Below are positions 1 to 13,700 of a stretch of 64,000 nt of DNA, in pieces. Position numbers and translations under genes: made by a program. Source of the stretch: Merluccius polli (Eukaryota; Chordata; Actinopteri; Gadiformes; Merlucciidae); contig JAOPHQ010000572.1 in the NCBI GenBank assembly GCA_030340625.1, positions 215,001 through 279,000 of the forward strand. Direction: 5' to 3'. The notes below the pieces were generated by a model, which was not told the DNA's origin, made no database searches, and was given only the letters and a program-made list of their open reading frames with translations. The stretch's first letter is position 1, and each line of letters opens with the position of its first letter.

Positions 1-396
1 GTGACAGGATAGCTAGGAGCCAGCACTAATAGGACATGTTCAGATGGTGAGGAGGATGGAGAAACACACACCCACACAGAAAAAAGTATTTAGAGAGATT
101 ATGGTCATCTCCTATTACAGCCAATGAAACATTAAGGATGTCCGTCAAACGCTGTTTGTCTGGAAGGTATCAGGTTTGTGCTATTTGTAAAATGGTCTCT
201 CCTCAGTGCTTGGCTGAATTTTTTATGTGTTTGTGTGTTTATGTGCTTGTGCACACGTGATTGCTCTGCACATGCACACTTGCACGCATGAATGAGTAAC
301 CACAGGTGCGAATCTGATAAAGAGTCACATTTTGTTTGACTTTATCTACACATACATATTGAACTCTAATTATAGCACTAGAGTAAACTAAATATA

Positions 397-555
397 GTCC
401 AGTGGCTAGAGTTGGTTGACCCGCAGCCAAAAGGTTCTGGGGTCCATTACCGACGTCCTCAGTGTATCCTTCAGCAAGATGCTAAACACCTACCTTCTCA
501 TGAATGACTTGTAGGCCTATCTGTATCCACTCTAAGTCACTTTGGATAAAAGTGA
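397..555 (+). mobile_element. tRNA-derived SINE remnant
   Basis: An A-box-like segment (TGGCTAGAGTTGG, near 402) is followed by a B-box-like segment (GGTTCTGGGGTCC, 433-445). About 100 bp later comes TAAGTCACTTTGGATAAAAG (533-552). That is the tail I know from many fish SINEs (AAGTCGCTTTGGATAAAAGCGTC). Order and spacing fit a degraded, inactive tRNA-derived SINE. The family name is not assignable by eye. Confidence 0.75.
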
Positions 556-3500
556 GTCCTATAGTGACTACTTATCCTAAATAGAGCTCCAAATACCAAG
601 CGATGCCGGGTCTGGCAAATTGAAACCAAACTTTGTGGTCTGCCTCAATTGTCACTGCTACCGCAACGTTTGACTTGTATTTTAAACGAAGCTGTTAATG
701 GCAATTGTGGCCGTGATACATCATGCCCAGTGTTTATGGTCATATATATTTATATATTATGTATTGCTTCCTGCGGAGCGTGACCCCACTTTTCCCAGGC
801 TAAGCATGGGGCTGTGGAAAAGACCACAGTGTTGCGACTGTTCTCAGGCCATTTACTATGATTCCTTATTGAGCGAGAGTTGGGCTCCTTCTCTCCCGAG
901 AGCGATGTGCCACATGGAGTCAACATTTGAGACGTTGGAACGAGGAGATGTCGTAACTCTGAGCAGCACACTTAGCATAAACTGTGACTGGCAGCGCTCC
1001 GCGGCAGCGAGGCCTCTTTCCATCTGCCACCGCTCAGTGCAGAGTTCCCTGTGTCTACGGTGACGAGGGCTTTGACAGGGTCCTAATAAAGCTGTATCGA
1101 CTGGCCTAATGCTGTAAAAATACCAGTGATTGGCAGTAGATTAACTCTCCTCCCATCCTCCCTTTGTAAAGAATACACACTTCTGATATGTTTGGAGAAA
1201 TCACCACAACCTGTTCCAACTGCCCTAAAAGCATTTAGTCCTAATGATACGACTCACCGAGCAGTAAAATATGACTGTATTAGGCATAAGAATGAGTTGC
1301 TGTCTACACTGTTGAAACCATGTATGGCTGTCCTCTTGACTAGATGGGCCCGATTTATAGGGTGTGAACCATTAAGGAACATAAACAACTCCCACACGCC
1401 GCTGTAACTCACAGGTCAGACAGTAGCCGTCACTTTTGGACGAATAAATGAGCCCCAAATCATGTTGCCGTTCTTTTATAAAACACACTGACAGGAGCCA
1501 CGCAATAGCGACCCAAGAAAGTAGGCGGAAGCCTTTGCTCCATTAGCTTTTCATGAGGCCCTATATAGGATGAGATAGGCTTGAATAATGAAAAGACAAG
1601 CATGGATAATGAAAGCAAGCAGAGATAAATTTAGACCGTACCCTTAGTGTTTGTAAGCCCTTGTCTTTTAGCGCGAGTGGTTTGCCGGAGCAGGGATTAG
1701 ACCGATTAGCCTACTGTATTGTATTTCTATGAAAAACGAGCCGCTGATGCACACAGCAAAGGGGTCGAAGGCAGCGTCTAAGCCTGAGTTAACTCGTTAA
1801 CAAACTATCCATTCTCTTTTAGTAAACAGCGGTCATTTCTTCCCAGACACACTGGCTTACACCTGCTTTCTGTTTTTCTTCTTTTACTAGTCTTCATCGG
1901 TGTTTTATAGGTTACGTGGGTTGACCACAAAAATAACTGGCTCGACGTTATGTGGTCATCATTCAAGAGGAATCCTTTACCAAGAAAAAGTCACAGAAAC
2001 CCAATACAGTGTATGTCTGTAACTGTGGTGGTGGCCATGGAAAGAGCCAGAACATAGACATGGGTTAACACTTGCATTTCAATGTATGAGGTCATTATTT
2101 CAGCTTTATGTGTTTAATGGAAAAAACAGAGCCACATGTTGAACACAGCTGAGTTTAACAGAGGCCTCCTTCGTGTTTGCTTTAGATTAGGCAATCCGGA
2201 CGATTGTAAGCCATGGATAAGGCGGTGAAAGATGGCGTTGGAAGTGAGAGGAGGATAGGGGCCAGGCAGGTATGGAGCTCTTTTGACAGAGACACCAAGT
2301 CTACAGCAGGGCATGAGAAATTAGATGGACAAAATGCCCGCTGGGCTGCCGACGTCATTCGGATACCAAGGGCAATGAACGCTCAGACTCATGATCTATG
2401 GACCTTAATTCTTTATCAGTCTCATATCAAGACCGGCGAGGCCAAATATGTACGTAACCAGACAACAGTGGGCCCTTTATTAAAAAAATTTCCTTTTGGG
2501 ATCTTCTAGCTTGCTTTCTGATTCCCCGGGCAGTTTCATGAGATGCAACCGAAATAAACAACACTTAAAAAAAAAACTGTTGACCCAGAAAATGTCTGCA
2601 CAACAGCCATCCCCTTAAGTGACCATTTTGGTAATGGTAGCCTATTGTATTTGATGGATCTCAGATGATTTGAAAGGATGTTTATCCAGAGTTGTAGAGC
2701 GAAGGAACATTTTCAGATGAGTGGGAAAGCAGAAGGTCATAACAACTTTTCCTCATTTGTATAATTTCTGAGACAGTTGGCTGCGTCTTCACAGTGGTTT
2801 AAAGACAGGTATGCCACCACTTAGCTAAGCCTTGGGGCCAAGCGTGGGCTAGCTGCTAGCCATACGTTTTCCTGCTTGGGGCCCCTCTGGCAGCTTCCCG
2901 GCAGCGGAGACCCTATCATGACTTCACTTGCAGCTGTCGCTTGAATCTATCACAAAGTGAAAATGAACCCTCAATTAGTCTTATTGTTTTGGCTTGTTTT
3001 GGTATACCCTCTTGAAATGAGACCAAGCACACTATAGCTGCATATTTCGTTAAAACAATGCCTTTAAACCTTCCACCGAAAACTATTTCATGCAGGCATC
3101 CGGAGACCTTTGTGTAAAGCCACTAAAATACAGAATTCACATCACTGTGACAGTTTGGGGAGAGATATAATCAAAGTTATGTTTTCTCAGATATCAGATA
3201 TTGTTTCTCATAACAATACACTTTGGTAGACTGCACACCTGGGGACAATAAAAGCAGAAATGCAGACATGCAAGAGGCAGCGAGGGTAGTCGGGGACAGG
3301 TCGGGAAACAGACTTTATTTTAACACACAGGGTGAAAGAGCTGGAAGGCAATCTGGAGAATTAGAAATGATATAAGCTGGCGTCATCTAACCAGCGTGGA
3401 ACCAACCTGAATTTATGATTGAAAAAGAAAAAGACTCCCAAATGTACACCAACTCATTTCAGGGTGGTTTGGGGGGTTGCGGTGCTGTGCTTTTAATATG

Positions 3501-5978
3501 ACATATTTACTTACTAATTGGCAGGCTAGACAAGACTCTGGCAACAGGTGTGGGATAAAACCAGCCCAAAATCTAGGGAAGATCTCTAAATGTGTACACA
3601 AAACACGCCCACCTCGACTGGATCTGGCCTAGACGCGAGAGCATACATTTATCACGTCACACTCTATCAATGTCACTGGTAAATATGCCAGGCCCTGGCC
3701 TGGCGGCTCATTGAGCAAACCGTGTTTGGATTGGAGATTGGAGTGGTTTTGTGCACAAAACTTGGAAAGCAAACGGGGTGCAAAGCAATGGCAGCGTGCC
3801 AAGGACCTCCAATATTAGGAGGAGCCATCGTCGGTGATGTCAGCGTTGTGTTATGCAGGTTGTCATGAGCACAGCATGCCTGCCTTGATGTAATGTAACT
3901 CTGGTGCTGCCCCCCTTGAACCCGGAGCAGAAGGTTGAACATTTAATGGCAGACAGAGTTAGAGAGAGAGAGTTATAGGGAGAGAGATAGAGAGTAACCA
4001 TATAATTTAGTGAAAAAGTAAAATGGAGAAAAATAGGAAAAAAAAAAAAGTGTCAGGACCATAAGTTGTAAATAAAAGAAGGGGAAAGAGAAAGGACCAG
4101 CGAATACCAGACATATTGGAAGAATATGTTGGACTAGAACAAACAGTCCATCAATAGCCAATCTATCACCATACTTTATTTTTCTCTCTCTCTACTTTCC
4201 ATTCTTCGCGGGGCCCTCTATATATTTGGCTGGACAGCGGCGCCATCGAAGCCAAATTGATGTTTCTTTGAGGAGTGACTACACATCAATGTCCAATGCA
4301 GTTCCCTGAAGGAAAGCACACCAATGATTTATCATAAACAAAACAAACAAAAAAAATGAAAAGTGGCACACATCCAGGCTCTCCCAAACCAGATCTGTTG
4401 AAAGACCCGGAGCCTCTCGGCACGGGACAGGGAGAGCGAGATCGAGCATGTGACCGGTGAGAGGGGCACAAAGGGAATTGAAATAACAAGGGTCTTTCCA
4501 GGTTTTTCATGTGACTGTCATGTAACGGGACCCCCTGTTGGCCTACTCAACTCCCCACCACACACTAATACACAAATGGACCCCATGCACACAGCGCTCT
4601 CAAGCAAATCCCCTCCGCTCACCGCTGACCTCCTCCCACGTTATATTTCGGGGTAGACATACGGCTATGCTAAAAACACATTAACGCACACGCACGCACG
4701 CACCACACACATACACACACACACACACACGCATGTGAGCCCAGGGACATTCGAGCATGCTTGCATCCATGCACATACGCACTCATGTGTGCTGTATGTG
4801 GAGCCGGGACGCTGCTCCCCAAAGGGATCAGATACTAGCCTCATGTTCACCATATTAAGGGGAGTGCTGACATAAGGTAAACAGGATAATTGCTGGTTAT
4901 GTGGGTGGCATGTACTTCTGCAATGCGTCAATCCATGACATGTCTGTTAAAAGTAAGTTAACAGTTGACTGTTAACTGTGTTGTGACTCTGAGCTCATGC
5001 CGGTGTGCGTCGGGTTATGTTTGGACAAGAGAGTGCCGTACAATAACACTGTACTAACATTGTAACTTTGAACATCACCCATTGTGGTCCTTTGCCTCGG
5101 CCGTTCTAAGTTACATGCTCTTGAACGCTTCAATTGCACACCAACAATATTTGCACTCAAGGCATTAAAAGGCACTTTGAATGAAAGCGTCCACCATATA
5201 TATAATTACATATTTGATTCTCCCTGGCACCTGTTGCACTATAGATTGCGGACCCCCCCCCCCCCCCCCTCTCCTTTGTCCATTTCTCTTCCCTGGGGTT
5301 TTCTGTTAGTTTTGGCAACTGGCAACATTTTTGCCAGTTTCAGTTTTCATTCACATGTGGGCCTTTGAGACTGTAAGTGGGATATTGGGTTATATAAACA
5401 AACTTGACCTGACTATCTAGTGGATGACCTCATGATAAGAAAACACCAGTGGTCCCAACAACTTCATGGCCTTAATGTAAACCACGTTAGCATCGTGCAG
5501 GCAGCTTACTTGCAGCCATATCCTTGAGCAAGATAGCGTGTTATAGCCGATTGTTCCCCTCTGCAATAAATAAAAGTGAAATAATGAAAACCAAAATTAA
5601 GTATAAGAAAGCTTTTTGGAAAGAGACCAAGTAACTCGACAGCAGTGGTGGTACGGCGTTTCAGATAAATGGTCCAGATATGTCCTGTTGCCCTCTGGAT
5701 GCGAACACAGCACCAGATGGAGCGATAGATAAGACGTCAGACTCCTTTTGGCTCCCATGTGTCCTGTTTGGCAGTGGCTGAAGTGGTGGGGGATGGCTTG
5801 CAGTCTCCACCCACCACGCCACATGTTCCTACTTCCAGGCATTCAACCTACATCATCTTTACGTAACGCCGCTCGCTCCATTTCTACCCTGACCATACCA
5901 CCCTGACCCTCCCATCAATCAGGCTCCGATGTCCATCGTTGACTTCCCTCTCGCTCTTCACCCCCGTGCATCTCCCTC

Positions 5979-6060
5979 CTCCTCCTCCTCCTCCTCCTCC
6001 TCCTCCTCCTCCTCCTCCTCCTCCTCCTCCTCCTCCTCCACCTCCACCTCCCCCCCCCCC
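5979..6060 (+). repeat. (TCC)n array followed by a C run
   Basis: About 20 uninterrupted TCC trinucleotides are followed by TCCACC units and a run of about 13 C. This gives open frames of poly-Ser or poly-Pro that are low-complexity artefacts. All purines are on one strand, so the tract can in principle adopt triplex or other non-B structure. Confidence 0.9.
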
Positions 6061-6547
6061 CCCTCCTCTCCCTGCTACCTTTTCTCCTCCTCCCTTTCTC
6101 CCTCAGTGGCTTGACCTCCTTGTCTCCTCTCTAAAATCCATCCTCCCTTTCCTGTCACCACTGGCTCCTCTCGGCTGCTGCAGCCATAGCTCATCCGTGA
6201 TTATGACTGTCACTGTTCAAAAGGACACTGTGAGCGCCTAAAAGCACACCAGGAGAGAACACACAGAGTTTCCAAACAGGCGGTCTGGGGGCTCAGTAAC
6301 GGAGGGAATAGCGAAGCAGTGACGTAGCGCGATGTAACTAAGCCATAGCTGAGGGGAAGGAAGAAAGGCCCAATTAGCAGAGCTCAGCGCTGGCTGACTG
6401 GATGCAGCTGTGCGATGCGGACGGCTGATCAGAAGCGGGGTGATTGATTACCTGCTGCATGTATAGGAGGAGGGCAGAGTCTGATAAGCACACAGGCACG
6501 CCACACACAGCGTGGGTCCACCTATACATGCGCACGTTCCCCTAACT

Positions 6548-6550
6548 GTG

Positions 6551-6582
<32 letters not shown>

Positions 6583-6835
6583 CACACACACGTGGGGTGT
6601 AAACCTCGCACAAGCACGTTCATATAAACACGCACGTGTGCACACACCACACACACAGATACATCTACACATGCACGTTCTTACATACACACACACACAC
6701 ACACACAAATATACATATAAATATGCACGCACACACACACACACACACACATGCGCGCACACACATATACACACACACACACATTCTCAAAAACACACAG
6801 ACACAAATGCCCACTGGCATAAACACACACAGACA
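6548..6835 (+). repeat. Long interrupted (CA)n region
   Basis: Several CA arrays are separated by short CG- or AT-containing interruptions over about 290 bp. The open frames across them on both strands translate to Thr-His or Cys-Val repeats and are not genes. Confidence 0.9.
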
Positions 6836-6885
6836 CACGGCTAGTGGTAATTACAAGAGGCTTGTATTACAAAGGCTAGAGAGAA

Positions 6886-6935
6886 GACAGAGACCGCGAG
6901 AGAGAGACAGAGAGAAGGAGAGAGAGACAGAGAGA

Positions 6936-6977
<42 letters not shown>

Positions 6978-7059
6978 CAGAGAGAGTCTCTCTCTCTCTC
7001 TCTCTCTTTCTCTTTCTCTCTCTCTCAGAGAGGAGAGAGAGACAGAGAGAGACAGAGAG

Positions 7060-7105
<46 letters not shown>
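6886..7105 (+). repeat. GA / TC / GA strand-switching repeat
   Basis: A purine tract rich in AGAGAG (6,886-6,985) is followed by a pyrimidine TCTCTC block (about 6,986-7,026). The repeat then returns to a GAGAGA purine tract (to 7,105). The block boundaries make local inverted repeats that could extrude hairpins. No coding potential. Confidence 0.85.
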
Positions 7106-8024
7106 ATGAGTGAGCCCTGGTCTGGAGTAAGAGTTATGGCAACCGCCTAATAATAAAACACTCCATGTTTCATCATCACTCTCTTAACTCACAGTTAGAG
7201 TCAACCCCCTTGATTACTTCATTTATCAATAGAGAGGGAGATGAAAGATTTAAAACAAGCTCTAAGAAGAGGAAAGATAGGCCACAGGTGGTTGGACGAG
7301 AGAGAGAGAGGGGAGGGACATGTAAGGGGATGACAAATGATCTGTTAGCGAGATACAAAAGGACAAATCGCATTTGCAACACAATAGGAATACCTGTTCT
7401 TCTAATAGACAGACGAGGTGAAGCCAAGTCGCACTTTGGGTAAATCTACTGCATTCATCGTATCACACGCAGAATGGTGTCTAGGCTAATGGCGTCTACA
7501 GCGCTCTCCCCCGGGGGGCTCACAGGTCTCCGCCGTGCGCACCGCCAGTCTGCAGATGACTCAGACAGAGCCCCCGCCCAAAAAAACCCCCCACTACCAC
7601 CACCACAACCACAACACTCACTTATGTCACCAGGCCCTGCAAAACAATGTACAGCATATTCTGTATATTTGATGAGGTGCACCTAGAAGTTAAACACACA
7701 CACACACACACACACATCAAGGAGAAAGAATGTTGTATTGCATGCCAAGCGTCTGTGTGTAGGCCTGTGTGTCTGCACTACACTGCAGCAACAGATACAC
7801 CGATGTCGCTGTCCTGACTTGACACTGACTGACAAAGCATTCATTTATTCAACCAATGTTCTCCATTTTTGAAGAGCGTCGGTTAGACCGTCGTGGCCTA
7901 TTCAGAATTAGCTGACCTATTATTGAAGCTCTTACATACTAGTGGTTTCATGCTGTTTACCCCTTGCCGTCTGAAGACCTAGGACTGGGATGGCAGGCGA
8001 TGTGTAAGGGGCGTGTTTGTGTGT

Positions 8025-8055
<31 letters not shown>

Positions 8056-9464
8056 GGGGGGGGGGGGTGTGTGGGGGGGGTAATCAAATGATCCTGTTAA
8101 TGTGGCCCTGCATAGCTCTGTGGGGCTGTTACCGAGATAAAGAGCAGTATAAATAAACCTCCCAGGAGTGTTTGAGGGAGCATTACAGCAGGCCCAGGGT
8201 GTCAGGTCCCAGTGGGGCCAAGGCAGGGGGGAGAGAGGAGACTGGGCTCCCCCCCACGCACACACACACACACACACACACACATACATAGATCAGCTGG
8301 ATAGATAGCCTTGTAACCTACTAAACATCACCAGGGCCTTCCGACCCTCTTAATGTGAACTACCACGTATCTGGCTATGGGGGAGAGGAGTACTGTGAAA
8401 TACAGTGATGGGGGGGAAGGAGGTCGGGTTGGGGGCAGGTGGAAGGTGTCATGGTGAAGAGAGCTGGAATTACAACAGCACAATTACGGGTGATTCATTG
8501 GTTGCCGGGTTTTAGGGGTTACTCTTGAGGTGAATATGACCATGTCTCAGGAGATTGGAGAATTATGACTAATTGCAGGCCCTGAGAGGAAGCTGTTGGG
8601 GGAAAGGAGGATAAATCGTAAGTGGAGTGAGGTGTATACAGGCCAACTTCGTGGCCGTGTCTCCGTGGAGTGAATAACTGACATGGATGGAGAGAGGGAG
8701 TGCAGCAGAAACAGTTGGGCCGAACTGCAAGAGGCCAAAGTACACACCTGACTAATTCATTGCACATGTAACACTCTGCGGACACTTGAGTTCCTGGGGA
8801 TCCAAATCTTAAATAAGGAGGATGACCGTCCCAAAATTCACAACATGCACACCATTATTTTCATTTTTTGATGATGAGAGGGTCAGTTTGAACTATTCGA
8901 ACCCTTTATCTGGTTGAGATCTGTCCATACTGCAAAATGTGAACGTTGTTATGAATGTTGTAATGAGGTATTGTTATGATATCTAATAACCTTATGCTGT
9001 GTGCTGTGTACACTGGCTCAACGAATACAGAAGGTTTATCGAGATGGTTATTCGTTCTTCTCCTAAATATTGTTTTTGGGGTGGGTGGGTAACAGAAGGA
9101 GTGGACCATTCATTCCGGTTTTACCTGGTTACCTGATCCTAAGCCGAGATGGCTGAGCTAAAACTGGTCAGCCGTCAACAACTACTCCACACAACCTGCT
9201 TTGGACGATGGCCAAATAGTTTATGTCCCGTGAAAACATATTTATGGTGTTAAATATCGCTTTTCCCAGCGGTTCACACATTTCTCACCTCCTTCCAGCA
9301 ACTTTCACACTAGTCAAGGCTAAGGTAAATGTAAGCTTATTGTGGACCAAAGTAATTACAACGGGCAATTTACTTGTCAACCAGCAGTAATGGGACATGC
9401 TGCTAGAAAGATGTAGACCTACACCTAGATTTAACCTTCAGCGCCGTGAGGGTGACTGTACTGT

Positions 9465-9477
9465 TGCCACCTAGTGG
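9465..9477 (-). promoter_or_regulatory. CTCF-like motif
   Basis: The plus strand reads TGCCACCTAGTGG. This matches the reverse orientation of the vertebrate CTCF core (CCASYAGRKGGCR). It lies between the gene-poor flank and the 3' end of idh3g. It is a sequence match only; binding is inferred. Confidence 0.4.
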
Positions 9478-9818
9478 ACAACACAACCCACTGCTTTCAC
9501 GTGGTACAGGAATGGCATGCATTGTGTGAAATTGTAAATTATTTAACTTTGTATTTACACATTATCTAAATAAATCATGAATATAAGTGCTTGAAATCAG
9601 GAAAAAGGTGAAAAAAAAATCAATATTAGACTTCTGTTGTGGTAATAAGTCTATGCCGCTGAATTTCATACATAACTATCAGCAGTTTTCCCCCCCCCCC
9701 CCCCCCAAGAATGTCCATGGGGATATGGCGATATGGGATATAGAATTTTATGGTTACGGTCAGTTGTGTGCCATGTCCACCAAAAAAAGGCATTGCCGAA
9801 AGTCATATTGATAATCTC

Positions 9819-9824
9819 TTTATT
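9819..9824 (-). terminator. idh3g: Distal poly(A) signal of idh3g
   Basis: TTTATT on the plus strand is AATAAA on the gene strand, about 930 nt past the idh3g stop. It is the best candidate for a full-length 3' UTR. A second AATAAA at 10,713-10,718 lies only about 40 nt past the stop and would give a very short 3' UTR. Confidence 0.45.
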
Positions 9825-10712
9825 ATAATAGTTACTCACAAAAATGATAGTGACAGGATTTTAATAAGCGGGTCCAAAAACCTTGCCAGATTGAATCTTT
9901 AAAAACCATGACAACTCCTTTCATTTGTGCTTAAAACAATGACAAATCGATGTAGCATGACAAAAATGTTCGAGTGTTAATGGAATACACCACACAGCAA
10001 ATATACGTAGGGATGCATAGTCAAAGTATCTGATCTCTACTAGATCGGATGAGATGAAAATGTATCAAATTAAACGAAACGCTGTGGACATTTTTGTGCC
10101 TTCTTGCTGTAATTTGAGAGAACTTCAACTTTTCAACTTCTTCGTATCAACATAGCCTTTAGCTATCTATTCTCCATTGGGAGAGCATGGGGTACAAACA
10201 TCTTCTCCCAGCAGGCTATAAGTCAGTAAATAAGGAACTTGTCCATTTTATCAAGAGGCAAAAAGTATGACCAAAACCTTAAGGCAAAATGGAAACTCCT
10301 AGTTTGCGGAACCAACTAGAAGTGAACTAAAAGGCTGAATCAGATTAATAAATCATATGACTTGATGCACCACTTAGTGTGACCAGTGATAACATCAACC
10401 ACTTCACCCAAAATGAAATAAAGCAATCCCAAAACTACTTAATCTAAAGCCTTGTTCACAATATCATGTGGTTTCCCCATGGATACCATTATTTGCGACA
10501 CGTGATCAAGGGGATTGCATGAAAAGCATATTGTGTTGAATAAATACATTTTAAGACAGAATGTGGAGGTGGGAAACTAGTAAACAGAACACACCAAAAT
10601 GTAACCTTTTTTAAACCATTGATACAATCTACATGCATACACATTACCGTTACATATACATTATATTTTGTTCCCCCTTAGCAATAGCAATATAGACACA
10701 TGTTGCTCCACA

Positions 10713-10718
10713 TTTATT
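10713..10718 (-). terminator. idh3g: Proximal poly(A) hexamer of idh3g
   Basis: The minus strand reads AATAAA about 40 nt after the TAA stop at 10,757-10,759. It is canonical in sequence but close to the stop, so the distal hexamer at 9,819 may be the main site. Confidence 0.35.
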
Positions 10719-10756
10719 TAGAGGTTGCTGATTGGTCGCCTGGGAGGTCGTGGTAT

Positions 10757-13700
10757 TTAAAGCTCTGTGGTGAGCTGTCCCTTACTCTGGATGATCCTCA
10801 TAATGGACTGGACAACCTCAGAGGTAGTGCCCTGCCCCCCAATGTCAGCCGTGTGTAACTGCACAGACAAAGAAACATTTACAATTCAAGCATAAGATTT
10901 TCCATTTGTGAAAAAACAGATTGAGCCAAGGCATTTTCTATGAGTATGTACATTGATAAAGTTTTGTATTAGAATCCTTTTGTATGATAAAAGGACAACA
11001 TCAACTCTGCTGGTAGATCTGGTCCCAGTCTGGGGTTGAAAATCTGAGCTGAGGACTTACCCTGGTCTCGTTCATGCAGGTAAGGATGGCATTCCGAATC
11101 AGACTGGCATAGTCGTAGAGCCTGGTATCACCCAAAAGGAAAGAATACAATTAAAACCCCACTATCACATGTGAGAACATGCGCACTGTGAGAAAATCAC
11201 AACAATCCAAACATGGATTAGACCATTTGTGGCTGGTGGACACTTACTTGAGGTGGTCCAGCATCATGCAGCTGGCCAGCAACATGGCAGTGGGGTTGGC
11301 GATGTTCCTGTCGGCAATACTCTTCCCAGTGTTCCTCGTGGCCTGAGAGATACAAGCAGAGCGACGGCCTTAAAGAAAGAACAGACATGGAGACTATCTG
11401 CTGGCCGAGTCGCCATACTTTGCAGATGTCATAGTTTGTGGATGTTTCAACATTAAATGGCAAAGAATGGTTGTTTAACTGGGCGGAGCACTTACCGTTT
11501 CAAAGACGGCATAGTCTCGGCCATAGTTGGCGCCAGGCACCAGGCCAGGGCCTCCGACCAGCCCAGCGCACACATTGCTCACCACATTGCCATACAAGTT
11601 GGGCATCACCATCACATCGAACTGCTCCGGGTTGGACACCAGCTGAGAAAGGTATCCACAGGAGTGAACAATACGTATGGTTCATATTGTTCTTGGAAAC
11701 ATGACCACTCCAAACCCTGGTTATGTGTCCTAACTGAAAGTTACCTGCATGGTGGTATTGTCCACGATCATGCTGTCAAACTTAACATCCGGATATCCAG
11801 ACGCAACCTCCTTGCAGCACTGCAGGAACAAGCCATCGCCAAGCTTCCTGTTGGAGGAATACATTATTTAATATAAAAAATGACAGGCAGTAAAAGTGAC
11901 CTAACAATCTAAATGGTATGGGTTGCCCCCAGTGGACTCACATTATGTTGGCCTTGTGGACAGCGGTGACCCTGCGACGACCTTTCTCCCTGGCCAATCG
12001 GAAGGCGTAGTCGGCGATCCTGAGGGAGTTGTTCCTGGTGATGATCTTAAGGCTTTCCACGACCCCAGATACACTCTGCAGTAGGACAGTGACACAGGCC
12101 GAGGGACAAAAGAATCATGTTTGAAACAGCAGACATTGCTCAAGTAGAGAATTAAATTACAGCGTGCATGGTATCAATTAGCAAAAACCCTATAATTATA
12201 TCATCTTACCCTCAATTAGTCAATTATTTTAACATGGCTTAACATCCAACTTAAAGACATGCATTTTCTTATTATTTAAAGACTACAAAGTCAGCAGCAG
12301 AGATGCAAATAGACAAAGAGCAAGACAGGTTTAGGGAAATACACACACACTTTTCAATTATGTGCATTGGACAAAGGAATCGACTGTGTGCGTTTGTGTG
12401 TCCTGACCTCATGCTCCAGGCTGCTGTATTCGCCCTCTGTGTTCTCCCTGATGATAAGAATGTCAATGTCCTTGTGTCGGGTCTGGACACCTGGGAGTGA
12501 CTGGCAGTGCATCACATTGGCATACAGATCCAGACTGGTGCTGTGGATACACATGACAAGAGACAGATTGAGAGAGAGGGAAATAGAGAAAGAAACAAGA
12601 CAAAAGAAAAGACCAGCTCTGAACAATAATAGACAACAAAGGCTTTTTCCAACGTACCAACCATTAAACCAAAACACTCACCGAAGCAGATTATTTCTGG
12701 ATTTGACAGAGGGTGGCATGATGTGGTTAGTCTCTATGTTACCTGACAGGATAGGTAAATATACATGTCATGTGTTTGACACGGGTTATGCACATTGACC
12801 TTAACGTTAAATCATGTGTATTCTTTAACTTCTGTAGTCACATTCTCTTACCTTTAAGGCCAACTCCATTACGGCGGATGGCAGTGATGGCATTATTAAT
12901 GTCATCTTCAGTGCTCAAGGCGGAGTTGACGTAGACAACCTCAAAGTCCACAGGCACGCAGCTGAACCTATGACAACAAAAAACAACAACCATGACCTGG
13001 TGAACTTGAATTTCACCCAAGCACATTTAACACTATACAAACATACATTTACACAGTAGACAAAACAATAATATACCTGAATACTTCTCTGACGTGATTG
13101 AGGAGCTCTGGTCCAATACCATCTCCAGGTATGAGGGTGACCGTGTGTCTGCCTCCATATTTTGCCGGAAGTGGCTAAAGCAGTGACAGATCACACATTA
13201 TTGACAAGTTTAAAGCCTTTAACGATTTGAGTATGTAAAAGTAACATATGGCGATTGAAAGTATGAAAAGGAAGTAAGATGTAGACTGGCAGACCACAAA
13301 TGACTACTTACTATGTTGTCTCCCTGTTTATTGAAGATCGACAGCAGGAAAAGCAGACCAATAGTAAGTTAGTTGAGAGCCACGATAGAAAGAAAGGCAT
13401 AAGATTCAAAAGACCAATACCAAGGTTGGACTACTTGCTAGATGTAGGCTACCTCCTACTCATCTCCCAAAGAGAACCAAACGAAGTACATCCCCGTAAA
13501 TAAATTACAATGACAGCAACAACAACAACAAAAAGGAAGGGGGAGATGAAGACAACCAATGAACCAAGTTCACCCCATCCATGATGGAAATAGGTTAAAA
13601 GGAAAAGCAATAACATATCGGTCAGACTCAATACAACAACAAAAGGGAAGGGCGGAGATGAAGACAACCAATGAACCAAGTTCAGCCCATCCATGATGGA

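Larger units (their letters stand above)
1..9818. other. Gene-poor flank, no gene recognised
   Basis: I see no exon with recognisable protein homology on either strand. The open frames here are short and lack flanking splice signals with a conserved product. The stretch holds a SINE remnant (about 397-555), a C tract (5,254-5,269), a TCC array (5,979-6,048), CA arrays (6,548-6,830), a GA/TC tract (6,886-7,105), further CA/GT arrays (7,693-7,715; 8,011-8,095; 8,263-8,285) and a CTCF-like motif (9,465-9,477). It could be intergenic or an intron of a gene outside the window. Confidence 0.6.

Noticed and set aside
698..1063. 121-codon plus-strand frame
   Set aside because: No recognisable domain, no supporting splice sites, atypical composition, and an overlapping minus-strand frame is equally open.
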